From CAWGQN01 sp963824885 (GTDB taxonomy: Bacteria > Actinomycetota > Actinomycetes > Actinomycetales > Microbacteriaceae), in the NCBI GenBank assembly GCA_963824885.1, contig CAWGQN010000008.1:1-64000 (forward strand): DNA of 64,000 bases. The letters are read 5' to 3'. The notes below the pieces were generated by a model that worked only from the letters and a program-made list of their open reading frames with translations, ran no database searches and had not been told where the DNA came from. The translations under genes were made by a program, and so were the position numbers. Shown here in pieces: positions 41,954-51,966 of the stretch (positions are counted from its first letter, which is position 1; each line of letters begins with the position of its first letter).

Positions 41954-43102
41954 GTGGCAGCGATTAATTTGGGCATTCCGCACGTTCCCGAGGTTCTTGC
42001 ACCGCGTCGAGTGTCGCACGAGATCGGCGTCGGTACGGTCAGGGTCGGGGGAACCGCGCCGGTCAGCGTTCAGTCGATGACGACGACCCCAACGACGAAT
42101 ATCAACGCGACGCTCCAACAGATCGCCGAATTGACCGCTTCGGGTTGTGAAATCGTTCGCGTCGCCGTGCCGACTCGGGACGACGCCGAAGTGCTCCCGA
42201 TTATTGCGAAAAAGAGCCAAATTCCGGTCATCGCCGACATTCACTTTCAGCCCAATTATGTCTTTGCCGCAATTGACGCGGGGTGTGCGGCCGTTCGCGT
42301 GAATCCGGGAAACATTCGCGCGTTTGATGACAAGGTGGGAGAAATTGCTAAGCGAGCCCACGACGCGGGCGTCAGTATTCGCATTGGCGTGAACGCGGGT
42401 TCGCTCGATCCCCGGCTCATGGAGCGCTTTGGCAGGGCAACTCCCGAGGCCCTCGTCGAAAGCGCGGTGTGGGAGGCGAGTCTGTTCGAAGAGCACGATT
42501 TTCACGACTTCAAGATTTCAGTCAAACACAATGACCCGATTGTGATGGTTAAGGCCTACCGTTTGCTCGCCGAGCGCGGCGATTGGCCACTTCACCTCGG
42601 GGTCACCGAGGCGGGTCCCGCGTTTCAGGGCACGATCAAATCGGCGACTGCATTTGGAATTTTACTTTCCGAGGGAATCGGAGACACGATTCGCGTCTCG
42701 CTCAGTGCGCCCCCCGTCGAAGAGGTCAAGGTGGGGCTTCAGATTCTTCAGTCCCTCAATTTGCGCGAGCGCAAACTCGAAATAGTGTCGTGCCCGAGTT
42801 GCGGTCGAGCGCAAGTCGACGTGTATTCGCTCGCGAACGACGTGACGGCGGGTCTCGAGGGAATGACGGTCCCGTTGCGAGTGGCAGTCATGGGGTGCGT
42901 CGTCAACGGGCCGGGGGAGGCGCGAGAGGCCGACCTCGGGGTTGCTTCGGGCAACGGCAAGGGCCAGATTTTCGTGAAAGGCGAGGTCATCAAGACGGTT
43001 CCCGAATCGGAAATCGTCGAGACCCTTATTGTCGAGGCCAATCGTCTCGCGGCTGAGATGCCGCCGACCGAGACCGGGGTGCCCCACGTCACGAGTTCGT
43101 AG
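41954..43102 (+). CDS. ispG: 4-hydroxy-3-methylbut-2-enyl diphosphate synthase
   Basis: Penultimate MEP-pathway enzyme, reducing MEcPP to HMBPP with a 4Fe-4S cluster. 382 residues. TIM-barrel part: PVSVQSMTTTPTTNINATLQQI, VPVIADIHFQP-type segment, AVRVNPGNI, and GVNAGSLD. Cluster ligands are the CPSCGR pair and the Cys in VAVMGCVVNGPGEAREADLG. Starts at GTG 41954 only a few bases after a TTATGCT sequence that could be a -10 element, so the message may be nearly leaderless. Confidence 0.96.
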   Translation: MAAINLGIPHVPEVLAPRRVSHEIGVGTVRVGGTAPVSVQSMTTTPTTNINATLQQIAELTASGCEIVRVAVPTRDDAEVLPIIAKKSQIPVIADIHFQPNYVFAAIDAGCAAVRVNPGNIRAFDDKVGEIAKRAHDAGVSIRIGVNAGSLDPRLMERFGRATPEALVESAVWEASLFEEHDFHDFKISVKHNDPIVMVKAYRLLAERGDWPLHLGVTEAGPAFQGTIKSATAFGILLSEGIGDTIRVSLSAPPVEEVKVGLQILQSLNLRERKLEIVSCPSCGRAQVDVYSLANDVTAGLEGMTVPLRVAVMGCVVNGPGEAREADLGVASGNGKGQIFVKGEVIKTVPESEIVETLIVEANRLAAEMPPTETGVPHVTSS

Positions 43103-43248
43103 CATGCGATTTTGGCAGCGGCGTGTCGTGTTGTTTTATTTCGCGCACAGTCGCTAGGGTTGCGGCGATAGGCTCGGCAGGTACGTTGTCCCCGAGGAGC
43201 TTGTGGGGGAGACACGGCGGGCGCATTTTCACCTGGGGGGGGTATTCA

Positions 43249-46200
43249 ATGGGGAGCATTCGGGTCCACGGTTCTGTCGGGTCAACGCAGCTGAGGCCGT
43301 TTCCGGTTCGGTTGCTGTCGAGTGCCGCGGTTCTCGGGATCGTTGGCGCCTTGGTTCAGCCGGGAGCGTCTCACGCCGTAACGATCGTGTCACAAGGAAC
43401 CGGTCAGATTATCAACGGGACCGTCCTCGGCGCACCCATCACCCCGATTGTAAATGTTGAGGCGGCGCACGCTGAAAACACGACCGGCTTGCCACCGACG
43501 GTCGTCTCGGATAAGCCACCGAGCGCGACTCTCCTCGCGGCTTTGGGTGGCATCACCGTTGGTCCCGCGAGCGTCAACCTCTTTGGGGCGGGCGGAATTA
43601 TTCAGCTCGGTGCCGTTGGTCAATATGCGGAGGCCGCACCGGACGGCTCGTCGAAGGCATTTTCTGGTGCGGTAACGCAAGCACCGAGCATGATCAACGT
43701 TTCTTCTGGCGCGGTGACGCCGGGAAACGTGGGGGCACCGACGGCCGGGAGCACGGCGGAAATTAACGTTGGCACGTCGACACTTCTCGGCGGCGTCAAT
43801 TTGGTGCAGCTGGGGGTTCACTTAGGGGCCCTCGCCGCATCGGCGATTCAAACGGGTCCGATTCCGGGGCCGGGAACTCAGTCGGGTGCGTACAACCTGG
43901 CGTCTGCTGACATTGTCGTCGGCGGGACCGTTGTCACGGGAGTCATCAGCAGCATAAGTACTCCGCTCAACACGCTCATCACCGCTCTCAATGGCCTCGG
44001 GCTGAGCCTGACAAATCCGTTCAGCCCGTCCGGGATCACGCTGACGACGGCCGATCTCCTGGCAGTTGCCGGTGTGCCCGATCTCAATTCGCTCCCTCCA
44101 GATACCGATTTGATGTCGTTCGTTCCGCAAGCTGTCGTCAACAAGGTTCTTTCTATTACGAACACGTTCCTTGGCACGACGGTTCCGGGCGCGATTGCGA
44201 CTCTTCCGCCACTCCTGCAAATCACGGCGACCGCGCTACTCGCTGTGGCTTTGGCGACCATCAATCCCCTTTTGGCTGGACTCACCTCGACCCTTTTGAC
44301 ACCGCTCACCTCGGCAATTCAGGCGGTTCTGCAACTCATCGTGAACCACCAGTCGACCGTTGGCGGCGCTTTCACCGAGACCGCGCTCGAAGTCGGATTG
44401 GGAACGAGCGGCTTGATCGCGGCGATTAATGTCGCGAATGCGAGCGTGGGGCCTAATACCGGCTTTGACAGTGGGACAACGTTGACCGTGACGAAGACGG
44501 TCGTGAATCCGCCTCCGTCTGCGCCGGCGAATTATCCGATGACGGTGACGTGTTCGAACCCGGGAGCTGTGTTTCCGATTACGGTGGTTCCGGGTACTCC
44601 GTCAATGGTTGCGGGGCTGACTGTTGGTCAGTCGTGCACGGTCACCGAGGATTCGACTCCCGCAAATGCGACGGTGACGTATGCGGGTGGTGATGGTCCG
44701 CCGGGCCCTACGAACAATACTGTTGTGATTGTGACGGGTGTGCCTAAGACGATTGCCGTCACGAACACGTTCAATTCGACAATTAACCTGAGCAAGATGG
44801 TTGTTAATCCACCGGCAAACAACCCGCCCGGATCTTACACCGTGACCGTGGTATGTACCCCCGCAGGAGGATCTCCTGGTACGCCGGTCAGTGTTGTGTT
44901 GCCCGCCGATGGGACTGTTGTTCCGTTGCCCGGGGGGGCGCCTCTGGGTTCGAGCTGTACGATAAGCGAATTGACGCCTCCGCCTGGGGCAACCTCGCCA
45001 AGCCAGACGATCACTGTCAACGCTCAAACAATGGCGGTGACGGTGACGAACACTTTTTCGACGGTCGTTCAGGTGACAAAGACCGTTTTGGGCACGCCGC
45101 CCGGGCCCGCACCGGCAACGTATGAGATGGTAATGACGTGTACTCCGCCGGCTGGTGGGGCGCCGATTCCGCCTCAGACGATTCAGGTCCCACCAAATAC
45201 CACCGCGTCTTTTGCGGCGGTTCCCGACGGGTCGACGTGTACCGTGACAGAGACGCCTCCGCCCGACTCGCCAACGACCGTGGTTTCTCCGTCGGGGTCG
45301 TTCGTTGCGACGGGTGCGACCTTTCCGGTAACGGTGACGAATACCTACACGGCGCCCGGGTCGACTCTCGTTGTGCTGTCGAAAACGGTTGTCGGCGCTC
45401 CGCCCGCTCCCGCACCCTCGTCGTACACGGTGACCATGATGTGTTCGCCGCCGGGTGGCGGGCCCGCGGTTCCCGTGACGGTGCCGCCCCTGCCTGCCGA
45501 TGGGACGCCGGTTGCGGTGTCGGTTCTGACCGGGTCGCAGTGCACGGTGTCTGAGGTTCCTCCGGCTGGTGTGATCAGCACGGTGATTGTTCCGCCCCAG
45601 CCGTTCACAGCGACGGGGGCGACCTTCAATGTCACCGTGACTAACACGTTCCCGCCTCCACCGCCGACGACGGTCGTCGGGGTGACGAAGAATGTTGTGG
45701 GCGAATCTGCTTCTGCGCCGGCGTTGTACACCGTGACGATGACGTGCACTCCACCGGCCGGTGGGGCGCCGATTCCGCCGCAGACCATTCAGGTGCCACC
45801 GAGTAGCCCGGGTTCTTCACCGACACCGTTCGCTCCGGTACTCACCGGCTCGACGTGCACGGTGACAGAGACTCCACCATCCGGCTCACCAACCGCAGTG
45901 ATTGTGCCCTCTGGTCCGTTCACTGCAACGGGAGCAACCTTTGATGTAACCGTCACGAACACCTTCTTGACTGTCGTTCAGGTGACCAAAAATGTTGAGG
46001 GTGTCCCACCGGGTCCACCGCCCGCTTCGTATCCGGTGACGATGTCGTGTATCGCGGCGGACGGAACACCCGTTGCGCCCGAAACAATCCAGGTGCCCCC
46101 GAATACTCCGGGCTCGGCTCCCACCCCGTTCGCGGCCGTTCCAGAAGGATCAAACTGCACCGTGACAGAACCCCTTCCACCCGGAGCGGTAAGCAACACG

Positions 46201-48012
46201 ATTGTGCCGCCGGGGCCATTCACCGCGACCGGTGCAACGTTTTCGGTGACGGTGACTAATACTTTTCCGCCTTTGGCGGTGACGGCTGTTGAGGTGACGA
46301 AGGTCGTTGTGGGAACGCCACCCGCCCCGGTACCGCCCTCGTACACGGTGACGATGATGTGCGCTCCGCCCGGAGGCGGTGCGGTAGTTCCCGTCGTCGT
46401 GGCTCCTCTCCCGGCCGATGGGACACCCGTCTTCGTGTCGGTGACAACCGGGTCGTTGTGTACCGTGACCGAGCTTCTTCCACCCGGCGCACTCAGCAAT
46501 TCGATTTCGCCCACCGGGCAATTCACGGTGACAGGGACAACCTTTCCGGTGACGGTGACGAATACCTTTCCGCCGCCTGTCGACGTGACTCACGTGACGT
46601 TTTCAAAGACCGTCATCGGAACCGAACCGACTCCAGCGCCGACCTATCAGCTCGTGCTGACAAATTGCAGTGTGGCTGGGAGTCCCGTCACTGCACCCGC
46701 GGTGCCGCCGGTTTCACGTGGCCAGACGACCGCTCCGGTCGATTTGGCGACGGGCACGACATGCACCATAGCCGAGGTGGATTCGCATGGTGCCCTCGTG
46801 ACCTTCACGCACGACGGTGCTCCGTTGACCAACAACACCTTCACCGCGACCGGAGCGGGTGAGACATTTGACGTGTCGGTGTCGAACGATTTTTCGGGTC
46901 CGCAGGTGGTGACAATGCAGGTGAATCTGCAACTTGGGGGACTCGGCGGTCTGGCCCGCGCCGGCGACACGTTCAACTTTGATTTGACGTGCACGAAGGA
47001 CGGTGCACCAGTGGCGGGTTTTGATCCCCATCGCATAACCGTTGACGGTGCCGGGTTTATTGAGGGCACCAATTTCCTTCCCCCTGTCTTTGTGGAGAAC
47101 GTTCAGGTGGGTTCAACCTGTTCGGTCGTGGCAGTACCGGGCTTCGGAGCCATTCCACCGGGCGCGCCCTTAGTCGCCGAGTTTATTCCGAGTTCGACGA
47201 TTCCCCCTCCCGCTCCACCGACCCCGCCCGTGGAGTCCGATTCCGTTCGGAGCCTGAAAATTCCGGCTGCCGAGGACCTTAGAGTCGATGCCAAGCTGAA
47301 CTCGCCCCGTGCGGCTCCGGCCTTGCTTCTCGCATCGCCAGACTCGCTTCGTGATGCGCCAGTGGACACTTTTTCCGCGCCGGACCCGCCGTTCGCGTCG
47401 TCAGTAGCGACCTTCGCTGCGCTGGACGCGCCTCTTGCTGCGCCAGTAGTGACCCTTGCGGCGGCGCCGGGAGTTGTTTTGAACCTCCTTTTGCCGTTTG
47501 CCGCGGGAACGGTCATACTCACCAAAAACGTGATCGGTCCCGATGTTCCAACGGGGGCACAATTCGCGTTTGCGGTGACCTGTGAGAGTCGGGTTCCCGC
47601 AGCGGGCGGCGGGACGACGAGTTTGTTCGTGCGCGGTACTGCGACGATTGGCACGGATGGCGTGCCGGTTGTCGTTATCGATTCGTCAACCGGACTGCCC
47701 TTGTTGGGCCCGGGAGGTTCCCGGTGTTATGCGGTCGAGACAGATTCGCAAGGCGCGACCAGCTCGTTTGTTGCGCAAAATTCATTCGAGACTGGTGCGC
47801 TCGTGCCGTTGAGTCCGGAAGACTTTAACGTTGATCAGCAACAGGCGGCGCTTATCGAGGCAACAAATATCTTTGACCACGGGGTGCCCGGGTCGGAGGA
47901 CTCTGCTTTGGCGTCGTCGGGTGGCCGGCCGGGCGAAGGGGTGTCCCTTGCCGCGCTGGCCATGATCGCGGGCCTCTTCTTTGCGATAATGAAGCGACGA
48001 CGCCACGCTTAA
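43249..48012 (+). CDS. large repeat-containing cell-surface protein
   Basis: 1587 residues from ATG 43249. Signal peptide ends GALVQPGASHA. Residues about 45-410 are a Gly/Ala/Val-rich region without a known fold. From about 410 come roughly ten beta-sandwich repeats of about 95-105 residues. Each starts with V-x-V/L-(T/S)-K-x-V and ends with VTVTNTF, with one Cys in each sheet face (MTC...CTVTE): the DUF5979-type pattern of actinobacterial adhesins. The ninth is degenerate, and the tenth follows a linker with three 14-residue units rich in Ala/Pro/Asp. The C-terminus LASSGGRPGEG plus a hydrophobic helix and MKRRRHA looks like a sortase-type anchor with LASSG in place of LAxTG. Probably an elongated surface adhesin. 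Inserted between ispG and proS, which usually adjoin. Confidence 0.88.
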   Translation: MGSIRVHGSVGSTQLRPFPVRLLSSAAVLGIVGALVQPGASHAVTIVSQGTGQIINGTVLGAPITPIVNVEAAHAENTTGLPPTVVSDKPPSATLLAALGGITVGPASVNLFGAGGIIQLGAVGQYAEAAPDGSSKAFSGAVTQAPSMINVSSGAVTPGNVGAPTAGSTAEINVGTSTLLGGVNLVQLGVHLGALAASAIQTGPIPGPGTQSGAYNLASADIVVGGTVVTGVISSISTPLNTLITALNGLGLSLTNPFSPSGITLTTADLLAVAGVPDLNSLPPDTDLMSFVPQAVVNKVLSITNTFLGTTVPGAIATLPPLLQITATALLAVALATINPLLAGLTSTLLTPLTSAIQAVLQLIVNHQSTVGGAFTETALEVGLGTSGLIAAINVANASVGPNTGFDSGTTLTVTKTVVNPPPSAPANYPMTVTCSNPGAVFPITVVPGTPSMVAGLTVGQSCTVTEDSTPANATVTYAGGDGPPGPTNNTVVIVTGVPKTIAVTNTFNSTINLSKMVVNPPANNPPGSYTVTVVCTPAGGSPGTPVSVVLPADGTVVPLPGGAPLGSSCTISELTPPPGATSPSQTITVNAQTMAVTVTNTFSTVVQVTKTVLGTPPGPAPATYEMVMTCTPPAGGAPIPPQTIQVPPNTTASFAAVPDGSTCTVTETPPPDSPTTVVSPSGSFVATGATFPVTVTNTYTAPGSTLVVLSKTVVGAPPAPAPSSYTVTMMCSPPGGGPAVPVTVPPLPADGTPVAVSVLTGSQCTVSEVPPAGVISTVIVPPQPFTATGATFNVTVTNTFPPPPPTTVVGVTKNVVGESASAPALYTVTMTCTPPAGGAPIPPQTIQVPPSSPGSSPTPFAPVLTGSTCTVTETPPSGSPTAVIVPSGPFTATGATFDVTVTNTFLTVVQVTKNVEGVPPGPPPASYPVTMSCIAADGTPVAPETIQVPPNTPGSAPTPFAAVPEGSNCTVTEPLPPGAVSNTIVPPGPFTATGATFSVTVTNTFPPLAVTAVEVTKVVVGTPPAPVPPSYTVTMMCAPPGGGAVVPVVVAPLPADGTPVFVSVTTGSLCTVTELLPPGALSNSISPTGQFTVTGTTFPVTVTNTFPPPVDVTHVTFSKTVIGTEPTPAPTYQLVLTNCSVAGSPVTAPAVPPVSRGQTTAPVDLATGTTCTIAEVDSHGALVTFTHDGAPLTNNTFTATGAGETFDVSVSNDFSGPQVVTMQVNLQLGGLGGLARAGDTFNFDLTCTKDGAPVAGFDPHRITVDGAGFIEGTNFLPPVFVENVQVGSTCSVVAVPGFGAIPPGAPLVAEFIPSSTIPPPAPPTPPVESDSVRSLKIPAAEDLRVDAKLNSPRAAPALLLASPDSLRDAPVDTFSAPDPPFASSVATFAALDAPLAAPVVTLAAAPGVVLNLLLPFAAGTVILTKNVIGPDVPTGAQFAFAVTCESRVPAAGGGTTSLFVRGTATIGTDGVPVVVIDSSTGLPLLGPGGSRCYAVETDSQGATSSFVAQNSFETGALVPLSPEDFNVDQQQAALIEATNIFDHGVPGSEDSALASSGGRPGEGVSLAALAMIAGLFFAIMKRRRHA

Positions 48013-48084
48013 ACCCCCACCACCATGGCGAAACGGCACGCGCGCGTGCTCCCGTCCCGAGCGGTGCGGTTAAAAGTAGACACC

Positions 48085-49860
48085 GTGCCGACTCGCTTGT
48101 CTCAACTCTTCGTCCGTACCCTTCGCGATGACCCCGCCGAAGCGGAAGCCACGAGTCATCGGTTGTTGCTTCGCGCGGGATACATTCGCAGGCAAGCGCC
48201 GGGCATTTTCGCGTGGCTTCCCTTGGGCCTTCGCGTCAAACGCAAGATTGAAGCCATTGTGCGCCAAGAAATGGCGTCGATTGGTGCGCAAGAGGTTCAT
48301 TTTCCCGCTCTTCTCCCGCGTGAGCCGTACGAGGCATCGGGTCGGTGGGCCGATTATGGCCCCGGAATCTTTCGGCTCAAAGATCGGAACGACGCGGACT
48401 ACCTTTTGGCGCCAACGCACGAAGAAGTCTTTACGTTGCTCGTGAAAGACATGTACTCGTCGTACAAAGATTTCCCGCTTGCCGTTTATCAAATTCAAGA
48501 CAAGTATCGCGACGAGGTGCGTCCCCGTGCGGGCCTTCTTCGCGGGCGCGAATTCACAATGAAAGACGCCTACACATTTGACGTGACCGACGAAGGACTC
48601 GAGGCGAGTTATCGCGCTCAACGCGGCGCCTACGAACGAATTTTTGACCGCCTCGGCCTCGACTACGTGATTGTTCAAGCGGATGCCGGTGCAATGGGCG
48701 GTTCGCGAAGCGAAGAGTTCTTACATCCGACCCCGGTGGGCGAAGACACGTTCGTGTTCTCCAAGGGGGGCTACGCTGCGAATGTCGAAGCGTATGAGAC
48801 GCCGGTTCCCGAGTCGCGACCGGCGCGCGATCTACCGGTGCCCGTCGAGTTCGAGTCGCCCGGCGCCAACACGATTGCAACCCTCGTCGACTTTCTCAAT
48901 CGCGAGCACGCACGCGACGACGGCCGGCCGTGGTCGGCCGCCGACACTCTCAAACACGTGGTGCTCGCTCTCACGGACAGTGACGGGTCGCGCGAACTCG
49001 TTGTCGTTGGCCTCCCGGGTGATCGAGCGGTTGACCTCAAACGCGCCGAAGCGCGGTGTGCGCCGCGCACGGTCGAGGCCGCGACTGATGCCGATTTCGC
49101 GCAAAATCCAGCGCTTGTGAAGGGATATATTGGGCCCTGGAGCGCGTCTCACGCGGTATTTGGGGCCGAATCGGGCCCCAGAATCCGCTACCTCGTCGAT
49201 CCTCGCGTCGTGGAGGGAACCGAGTGGGTCACGGGTGCTAACACGGTTGACACACACGTGCGCGGCCTTGTCTCCGGACGAGACTTTGTCGCGGATGGAA
49301 CCATTGACGTCGCCGACGTGCGCACGGGGGATCTCGCGCCCGACGGGTCGGGACCGATTGCGACCGCTCGAGGAATGGAAATCGGACACGTTTTTCAACT
49401 CGGCCGCAAATACGCCGAGGCACTCGGACTTCGCGTGCTCGACGAGCACGGCACGCGAAAAACCGTGACAATGGGGTCGTATGGCATTGGCATTACCCGC
49501 ATTCTCGCGATCATTGCCGAGGCCAACAACGATGACCGTGGGCTCGCGTGGCCGCAAGCTGTCTCGCCGTTCGACGTGCACGTTGTTGCCGCTGGAAAAG
49601 ACTCGGTTGTGTTTGCTCTCGCCGACGAGGTGATTTCCGAGCTCGAAGCGCTCAAGCTCGAGGTGCTATTCGATGACCGCGTGGCGGTTTCTCCCGGGGT
49701 GAAATTTGGTGATGCGGAGCTGATCGGGGTTCCTCACATCGTCGTGGTTGGTCGCGACGCGACAGACAGGGTCGTTGAATTGTGGGATCGACGGGGTGAC
49801 ACGCGAGAGTCGCTTGGCGTTGACGACGTTCGTGAGCGATTCGCAGCATCGGCTTCGTAG
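48085..49860 (+). CDS. proS: prolyl-tRNA synthetase
   Basis: Class II synthetase of the bacterial long type, charging tRNA-Pro. GTG 48085 gives 591 residues starting VPTRLSQLFVRTLRDDPAEAE, the usual N-terminus. Motif 1 is GIFAWLPLGLRVKRKIEAIVRQEM. Motif 2 is YQIQDKYRDEVRPRAGLLRGREFTMKDAYTF, and motif 3 is SYGIGITRILAII. The editing (INS) domain lies between, and the anticodon-binding domain (VHVVAAGKDS, LFDDR) is C-terminal. No clear ribosome-binding site; a start at GTG 48064 is possible. Confidence 0.96.
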   Translation: MPTRLSQLFVRTLRDDPAEAEATSHRLLLRAGYIRRQAPGIFAWLPLGLRVKRKIEAIVRQEMASIGAQEVHFPALLPREPYEASGRWADYGPGIFRLKDRNDADYLLAPTHEEVFTLLVKDMYSSYKDFPLAVYQIQDKYRDEVRPRAGLLRGREFTMKDAYTFDVTDEGLEASYRAQRGAYERIFDRLGLDYVIVQADAGAMGGSRSEEFLHPTPVGEDTFVFSKGGYAANVEAYETPVPESRPARDLPVPVEFESPGANTIATLVDFLNREHARDDGRPWSAADTLKHVVLALTDSDGSRELVVVGLPGDRAVDLKRAEARCAPRTVEAATDADFAQNPALVKGYIGPWSASHAVFGAESGPRIRYLVDPRVVEGTEWVTGANTVDTHVRGLVSGRDFVADGTIDVADVRTGDLAPDGSGPIATARGMEIGHVFQLGRKYAEALGLRVLDEHGTRKTVTMGSYGIGITRILAIIAEANNDDRGLAWPQAVSPFDVHVVAAGKDSVVFALADEVISELEALKLEVLFDDRVAVSPGVKFGDAELIGVPHIVVVGRDATDRVVELWDRRGDTRESLGVDDVRERFAASAS

Positions 49861-50013
49861 CAGAATCGTCAACGTGACGGTGAAACTTCTCGAGAACTTG
49901 CGACAAACTTCCGATACCGTAGGACCAGATTATTTTTGCGTTTTGCGATGTGCCGCCGGTCGCACGTGTAACGTCCGTGGCGCAAAACGATCAATCCAAA
50001 GAGGAGGCCGGAA

Positions 50014-51114
50014 ATGGAGATCGACCTCAGCCTGTTGCGCACGATGGAGCACGAGCGGGAGATTCCTTTTGATGAGCTTGTGCGCATCATCGAACAAGCG
50101 ATTGTCACGGCGTACCTCAAATACGTGGGTCGGCCCGACGTCAGACCGGGCGAAACAAAAGACGCGCCCGCGGTGCCACCCGCTCGAGTGCACGTCGACC
50201 GAAAGACGGGGCGCGTGACAGTATTCGTGACCGAATTTGACGAGAATGGCAACGCCGTGGGCGAGTCGGAGGATAGCCCGTCGGATTTTGGCCGGATCGG
50301 CGCATTTGCTGCCAAGCAGGTCATTAATCAGCGTTTGCGAGACATTGCCGATGACGCGGTGCTCGGCGAGTTCAAGGATCGAGAAGGCGACATCGTTGCC
50401 GGAGTCGTTCAACAGGGTCAAAATCCTCGCATGGTCCACATCGATTTGGGAGCGGTCGAGGCCGTCTTGCCGCCTGAAGAACAAGTGCCCGGGGAGTTAT
50501 ACGAGCACGGTTCGCGAATTCGGGTCTATGTCACGTCGGTAGCCAAGGGTTTCAAGGGGTCGTCGATCACCGTCTCCCGAACGCATCCGGCCCTGGTCCG
50601 CAAGCTTTTTGCGCTCGAGGTTCCTGAAATTGAGTCCGGTGTCGTTGAAATCGTTTCACTCGCACGCGAAGCGGGGCACCGTACTAAGGTTGCCGTGCGG
50701 TCAACCGTGCCCGGAGTCAATGCGAAGGGAGCGTGCATTGGCGAGTTGGGGCAGCGGGTGCGAGCGGTCACGGCAGAACTCAACAATGAAAAGATCGATA
50801 TTGTCGACTATTCCGATGATTTGGCGACGTTCGTCGCCAACGCGCTCTCGCCGTCGAAGGTCACGAGAGCTTTTGTCGTTGATGAGTCGCTCAAAGCGGT
50901 CCGGGCGCTCGTTCCCGACTATCAGCTGTCACTCGCGATTGGAAAAGAAGGTCAGAACGCGCGCCTTGCTGCGAAGCTTACGGGCGCCAAGATTGACATC
51001 CAGCCCGATTCGATCCTCGATGAAAAGCCTGAGAACGTTGTCGGCGATCACCGTTCGAGCAAAAATTCACCCACGGAAGAAATGGAACCTGAGGGTCATC
51101 TCGAGGGCAAATAA
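50014..51114 (+). CDS. nusA: transcription termination/antitermination factor NusA
   Basis: Binds RNA polymerase and modulates pausing and termination. 366 residues: N-terminal polymerase-binding domain (IDLSLLRTMEHEREIPFDELVRIIEQAIVTAYLKY), an S1 domain (GDIVAGVVQQGQNPRMVHIDLGAVEAVLPPEEQ), two KH domains with GxxG loops (GACIGELGQRVRAV; AIGKEGQNARLAAKLTGAKIDI) and an acidic tail. No C-terminal acidic repeats, as usual in actinobacteria. AGAGGAGG precedes ATG. The 153 bases back to proS hold no rimP, which normally sits there. Confidence 0.96.
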   Translation: MEIDLSLLRTMEHEREIPFDELVRIIEQAIVTAYLKYVGRPDVRPGETKDAPAVPPARVHVDRKTGRVTVFVTEFDENGNAVGESEDSPSDFGRIGAFAAKQVINQRLRDIADDAVLGEFKDREGDIVAGVVQQGQNPRMVHIDLGAVEAVLPPEEQVPGELYEHGSRIRVYVTSVAKGFKGSSITVSRTHPALVRKLFALEVPEIESGVVEIVSLAREAGHRTKVAVRSTVPGVNAKGACIGELGQRVRAVTAELNNEKIDIVDYSDDLATFVANALSPSKVTRAFVVDESLKAVRALVPDYQLSLAIGKEGQNARLAAKLTGAKIDIQPDSILDEKPENVVGDHRSSKNSPTEEMEPEGHLEGK

Positions 51115-51375
51115 CACGATCCCAATCCCGCTCAAAGCCACCGCGGCGGTCGCCATTTTCCGTCCCGCATTATTCCTGCGGGCCACGAGTACGGAAAGAC
51201 CGATCACGATCCCGATAACGCCAGCACACGCGCCGAGGAAGGCTGTAAACCATCCAGCGAACAGGTACACGACGGTGAGACCGGCAGAAGCGTGCCCAAG
51301 GCACACGGCGATCACAGGGAGCGCGAGGCTGGGAATTGGGCGCGCGTCGATTGAATTTGGGGTCATTATCGACAT
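51067..51375 (-). CDS. small membrane protein, DUF4190-like
   Basis: 102 residues. ATG 51375 is chosen because AAGGAG lies 7 bases upstream. Three hydrophobic segments (LALPVIAVCLGHASAGLTVVYLFAGWFTAFLGACAGVIGIVIGL..., ATAAVALSGIGIVLFAL), with the repeated Gly-rich motif 'aGviGivlG' typical of DUF4190 proteins. Function unknown. It lies on the opposite strand between nusA and ylxR, and its last 48 bases overlap the nusA 3' end. It therefore interrupts an otherwise one-direction operon. Confidence 0.75.
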   Translation of the reverse strand: MSIMTPNSIDARPIPSLALPVIAVCLGHASAGLTVVYLFAGWFTAFLGACAGVIGIVIGLSVLVARRNNAGRKMATAAVALSGIGIVLFALEMTLRFHFFRG

Positions 51376-51573
51376 GTTTCGTCTCCTTCTCGAAGTTGCT
51401 GCTTTCACCCGGTTTGGCAAGACTCATTACAATTCTGACACGGGGAACCGGTGGGCGTGGGCTGTACGGGGCCAAATCAACGCATAAAGTCGTTTTTGAA
51501 CGCTGGCACAAGCGGTTGACGTGGAAGCCGATTCGGTGTTGCGGTATCGAGCAATCCCGCAAGAAGGAGTATC

Positions 51574-51882
51574 ATGATGCCAGTCAGAACGTGCGTTGGG
51601 TGTCGTTCTCGCGCTGTCCGATCCTCGCTTGTGAGGGTCATTGCCAAGAATTCGCGGCTCGTGGTCGATTTTTCTGCCACTGAGCCGGGGCGTGGTGCGT
51701 GGATTCATCCCAGTGTGGACTGTATTGATCGTGCAGTGCGACGTCGGGCTTTTGGTCGGGCGCTCAAGTGCACCGCGACGCTCGATGTGGTCGGTGCACT
51801 GCACGAACTGATCGGTCGTGATGACCACCCGGAATCGCGGCGCAGTGAAACAGACCTTACGGCAAAAGTGAGTATTCAATGA
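51574..51882 (+). CDS. ylxR: YlxR-family nucleic-acid-binding protein (DUF448)
   Basis: 102 residues. It starts with the family hallmark PVRTCVGCRSRAVRSSLVRVIA, followed by GRGAWIHPSVDCIDRAVRRRAFGRALK. YlxR proteins are small RNA-binding or regulatory proteins nearly always between nusA and infB, as here. AAGGAG lies upstream of paired ATGATG starts; the second ATG is also possible. The C-terminal 30 residues are not conserved. Confidence 0.92.
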   Translation: MMPVRTCVGCRSRAVRSSLVRVIAKNSRLVVDFSATEPGRGAWIHPSVDCIDRAVRRRAFGRALKCTATLDVVGALHELIGRDDHPESRRSETDLTAKVSIQ

Positions 51883-51934
51883 GCGATAACTAATGAGTGG
51901 CTCGAAATGAGACGCTTCCGTAATTAGAAGTCTG

Positions 51935-51960
51935 CCTGTCTGGGGCAGATTCCAGACAGG
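51935..51960 (+). promoter_or_regulatory. hairpin covering the infB ribosome-binding site
   Basis: CCTGTCTGG (51935-51943) pairs perfectly with CCAGACAGG (51952-51960) around an eight-base loop. The right arm ends in ACAGG, the first part of the ACAGGAG ribosome-binding site of infB, whose GTG is at 51967. Folding would sequester part of the site, so this could tune IF2 translation. No poly-T follows, so a terminator is unlikely. Confidence 0.6.
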
Positions 51961-51966
51961 AGAATT

